Below are positions 61,871 through 64,000 of a DNA stretch of 64,000 bases, one piece after another. The stretch spans positions 1-64,000 of the forward strand of contig VWZL01011280.1 in the NCBI GenBank assembly GCA_013396915.1, given 5' to 3'. Both the position numbers and the translations under genes were made by a program. A model generated the notes under the pieces. It saw only the letters and a program-made list of their open reading frames with translations. It was not told the origin of the DNA and ran no database searches. How positions within the stretch are numbered: position 1 is the stretch's first letter; each line of letters begins with the position of its first letter. This DNA comes from Stercorarius parasiticus. Lineage: Eukaryota; Chordata; Aves; Charadriiformes; Stercorariidae.

Positions 61871-64000
61871 TAACTATCTGCAGAGGGGATGAAAGTGCTG
61901 CCAAGTGACAAGACAAGACAACCTGCTGGGATAAAGATGCTAGAGCTGGTACAGAAGTCTACTAGCTCTGACAGCTGGATATTCCTGGGTTGTACACAGA
62001 TTATAGTTATAGATTAAGAAAATTAATTGGCAGTAAAAAACCATGCTGGTTGTGACTGAGAAACCAGTGTGGGAGATTTCCTGAGCGTCCCACCTTGGTT
62101 CAGTTGTATCGATGAGTTCAGAGTAATAACAGTGATGCAGAGGTGGCTGAATGCAGCAGACAACCTTCTTGACCACTTCATAGACTGCTTCAGCGCATTG
62201 CAGGCGGCACAACTTGGGCTTCTCCAAAGCGATCTGTGCAGAGATGATAAACCTTTCACAATCTGCAGTGTGTCTTTCTTTTCTAATTCCCCCTATAGCA
62301 CAAAAAGAAGGCAGAGCCAAAGAAGATACATCTTCTTATCATGGAAGATAAAGCACATCTCTATGTGGCAGGCATAGGAGGTGCACTGGAATTACAAGCC
62401 TTTCTGAAACCAGAAGTGAGCTGAACACATGCAACTTGCCACTTTTCATTTGTGTGTTAGCTGTCACTACCCTGTACGGCCAGAGCAGTACAGAGACAAG
62501 TAAGCTGTCTGTAAGGGAGCTAGCTCTGCAACCACGACCTGTTCTAGCACTTAACCTAATTAACTCCAGAGAGAAGCAGCACTAACGAAACTGCACTGCT
62601 GCTAGGACCTATGGTGATATCTCTGTAAGGGGATGCACAGTGTTATGCAGACCTTGTTGCTTGATAATATCTATACAACTCAAGCGGACAGCCCTGGGCA
62701 ACACCAGACAGTGCAGGAAAAGCAACTGAGCAAAGAAAGTGTAGCCAGCAGAGCATGTATATAGAAACACAGGCCACGTTGCCATTATGTGCATTCTTGG
62801 TAGTTACAAATCCCCTTGGCAATAGTCTTCACCCTGTAGCTGTTGCAGAAATTGTGTAACCGTTTAAAATGCTGCTACTTCTTCTATGAGCTTCTTCCCT
62901 ACCTCTCCCTCTCTTCCCCTTTTTTCGATGTAGGTTTCCCCCTTACATCCTGCCAGGCCCAGGCCGCTGGGTTTTCTCAGGTAGCATATCAGACATGTCA
63001 CCTCCCTTCCTCTGTGCCCTCCCTTGCATGGGGTGGACTCCCTGAAAACACACCCGACATGCCCTGCTGCTGGAGTTGTTTGTGGTAGCCAGTCCTGGTG
63101 TTAATTTGCACATGATAGGAAAACAAGTAGTAATTGCCTGCTGGTGGATCAGAGACTGTTTCAAACTAAGAAAAAAGTAGATGAAACACACAGGAGAGGG
63201 GAAAAAACAGGGGCACTCACAGTTACTCTGCTTATAAAGGAGTATAGCTTTGGGAAGTTCTGCTGTTCTGGAGGCCAAAAATCAATCATAATTGCTTTGT
63301 TCAACTCAGAGTCTTTATAATAGAAATCAAATACATCCAGGAGCTTTGGGTTCAAGTCACCATGGCAACCCAAGCCTAGAATGACTGCAGATGGTCCACC
63401 TTACTTTTTCCATTGATCCTTATCTTTTTGTGAACACGGTTTCCTGGTGCTTCGTGACAGATGAAAACCTGAAGATACCGTACTTTTCCTTAATGTCTGT
63501 ACTTGTTTGCCTTGCAGCAAATATGCACAAGTGCACGCTAACTTTGTGGTATCAATCAATCAGAGTTTAACTGAGCACTTTATTTTGTGTGACATTATGA
63601 TTCAACACGTGGAATAAAAATACGCAGTCAGGATTTACACTTTTATAGCCCCTTTCATGCAACAGCCATGAAGTTGTTAAAAAAAAAATCCTGGATACTG
63701 AGAAACTGATAGCCCTACCATTGTTATTTTGGCCTTGAATTCCTAGAGTTTCCAAGCTCCTATCTCTGCCATCATATTTAATGAAAATTAACTGTTTTAG
63801 GGGATTATTTCAAGATGAGAAGTTTAATGGAACAAACTTTAGTAGGAAATGTTCCGATGTGCTCATCAAACCTCGTAACAAAACTGCTTAGAAGTGGAAT
63901 GATTAGCCACAGTTTCCAGAAGGGTAGCCTTGGTCACAAAGAGATCTCCAAAGAGGTCCCAAAAAATTAGTTAATACCTAAGGCTGAGGTGACAGTCCTC
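61871..64000. other. No gene seen
   Basis: Unique sequence to the window end. A 126-codon minus-strand frame (61940-62320) overlaps a 102-codon plus-strand frame; neither shows a domain. GGGTTCAAGTCACC near 63348 resembles a tRNA B-box but has no A-box or foldable arms around it. Confidence 0.5.

Noticed and set aside
61940..62377. Overlapping frames of 126 (minus) and 102 (plus) codons
   Set aside because: Two opposite-strand frames over the same bases, neither with a domain; this is typical of chance openness.
63345..63362. tRNA-like B-box (GGTTCAAGTCACC)
   Set aside because: No A-box at the right distance and no cloverleaf arms can be drawn around it.

Overview
The window looks like vertebrate nuclear DNA, most likely from a bird. 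The main evidence is a set of CR1-type LINE retrotransposon copies. They show the usual CR1 signs: antisense ends beginning with CACAGAAT or similar, protein fragments reading LEKRRLRGDL and LPREVVES, and 5'-truncated copies. CR1 elements also occur in crocodilians and turtles, but the low repeat density, the short CR1 copies and the few very decayed MIR-like SINEs fit a bird best. The species and the chromosomal neighbourhood cannot be told from the sequence.

I find no host protein-coding gene, rRNA, tRNA or CRISPR array that I can support. There is no obvious CpG island. The many short open frames are what non-coding DNA of this composition gives by chance. The window is therefore either intergenic or inside a large intron. 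One 41-bp segment (14814-14854) sits between good splice signals, but it is only a weak candidate exon.

Layout: 1-440 is the 5' half of a CR1 on the minus strand, cut by the window edge, with an intact open frame into the endonuclease domain. 440-6680 is unique DNA with a TG microsatellite and, at 4576-4722, a compact cluster of palindromes around an RFX-type X-box. 6680-33320 is mostly unique DNA with scattered old SINE pieces (6683, 21570, 28196), simple repeats and a 227-codon chance-like open frame at 29554-30237. A CR1 3' end lies at 33321-33691. 33700-42680 is unique apart from a MIR-like relic near 34400. An internally deleted CR1, with its 5' part joined directly to its 3' part, lies at 42681 to about 43700. 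43870-57740 is unique with two more MIR relics, an 18-bp repeat of a perfect palindrome (53873-53904) and a perfect hairpin (49313-49334). CR1 3' ends follow at 57743-58013 (plus strand) and about 61557-61870 (minus strand, old).

There is no multi-gene system here. The functional content, if any, is regulatory, and that can be tested only by conservation or chromatin data.
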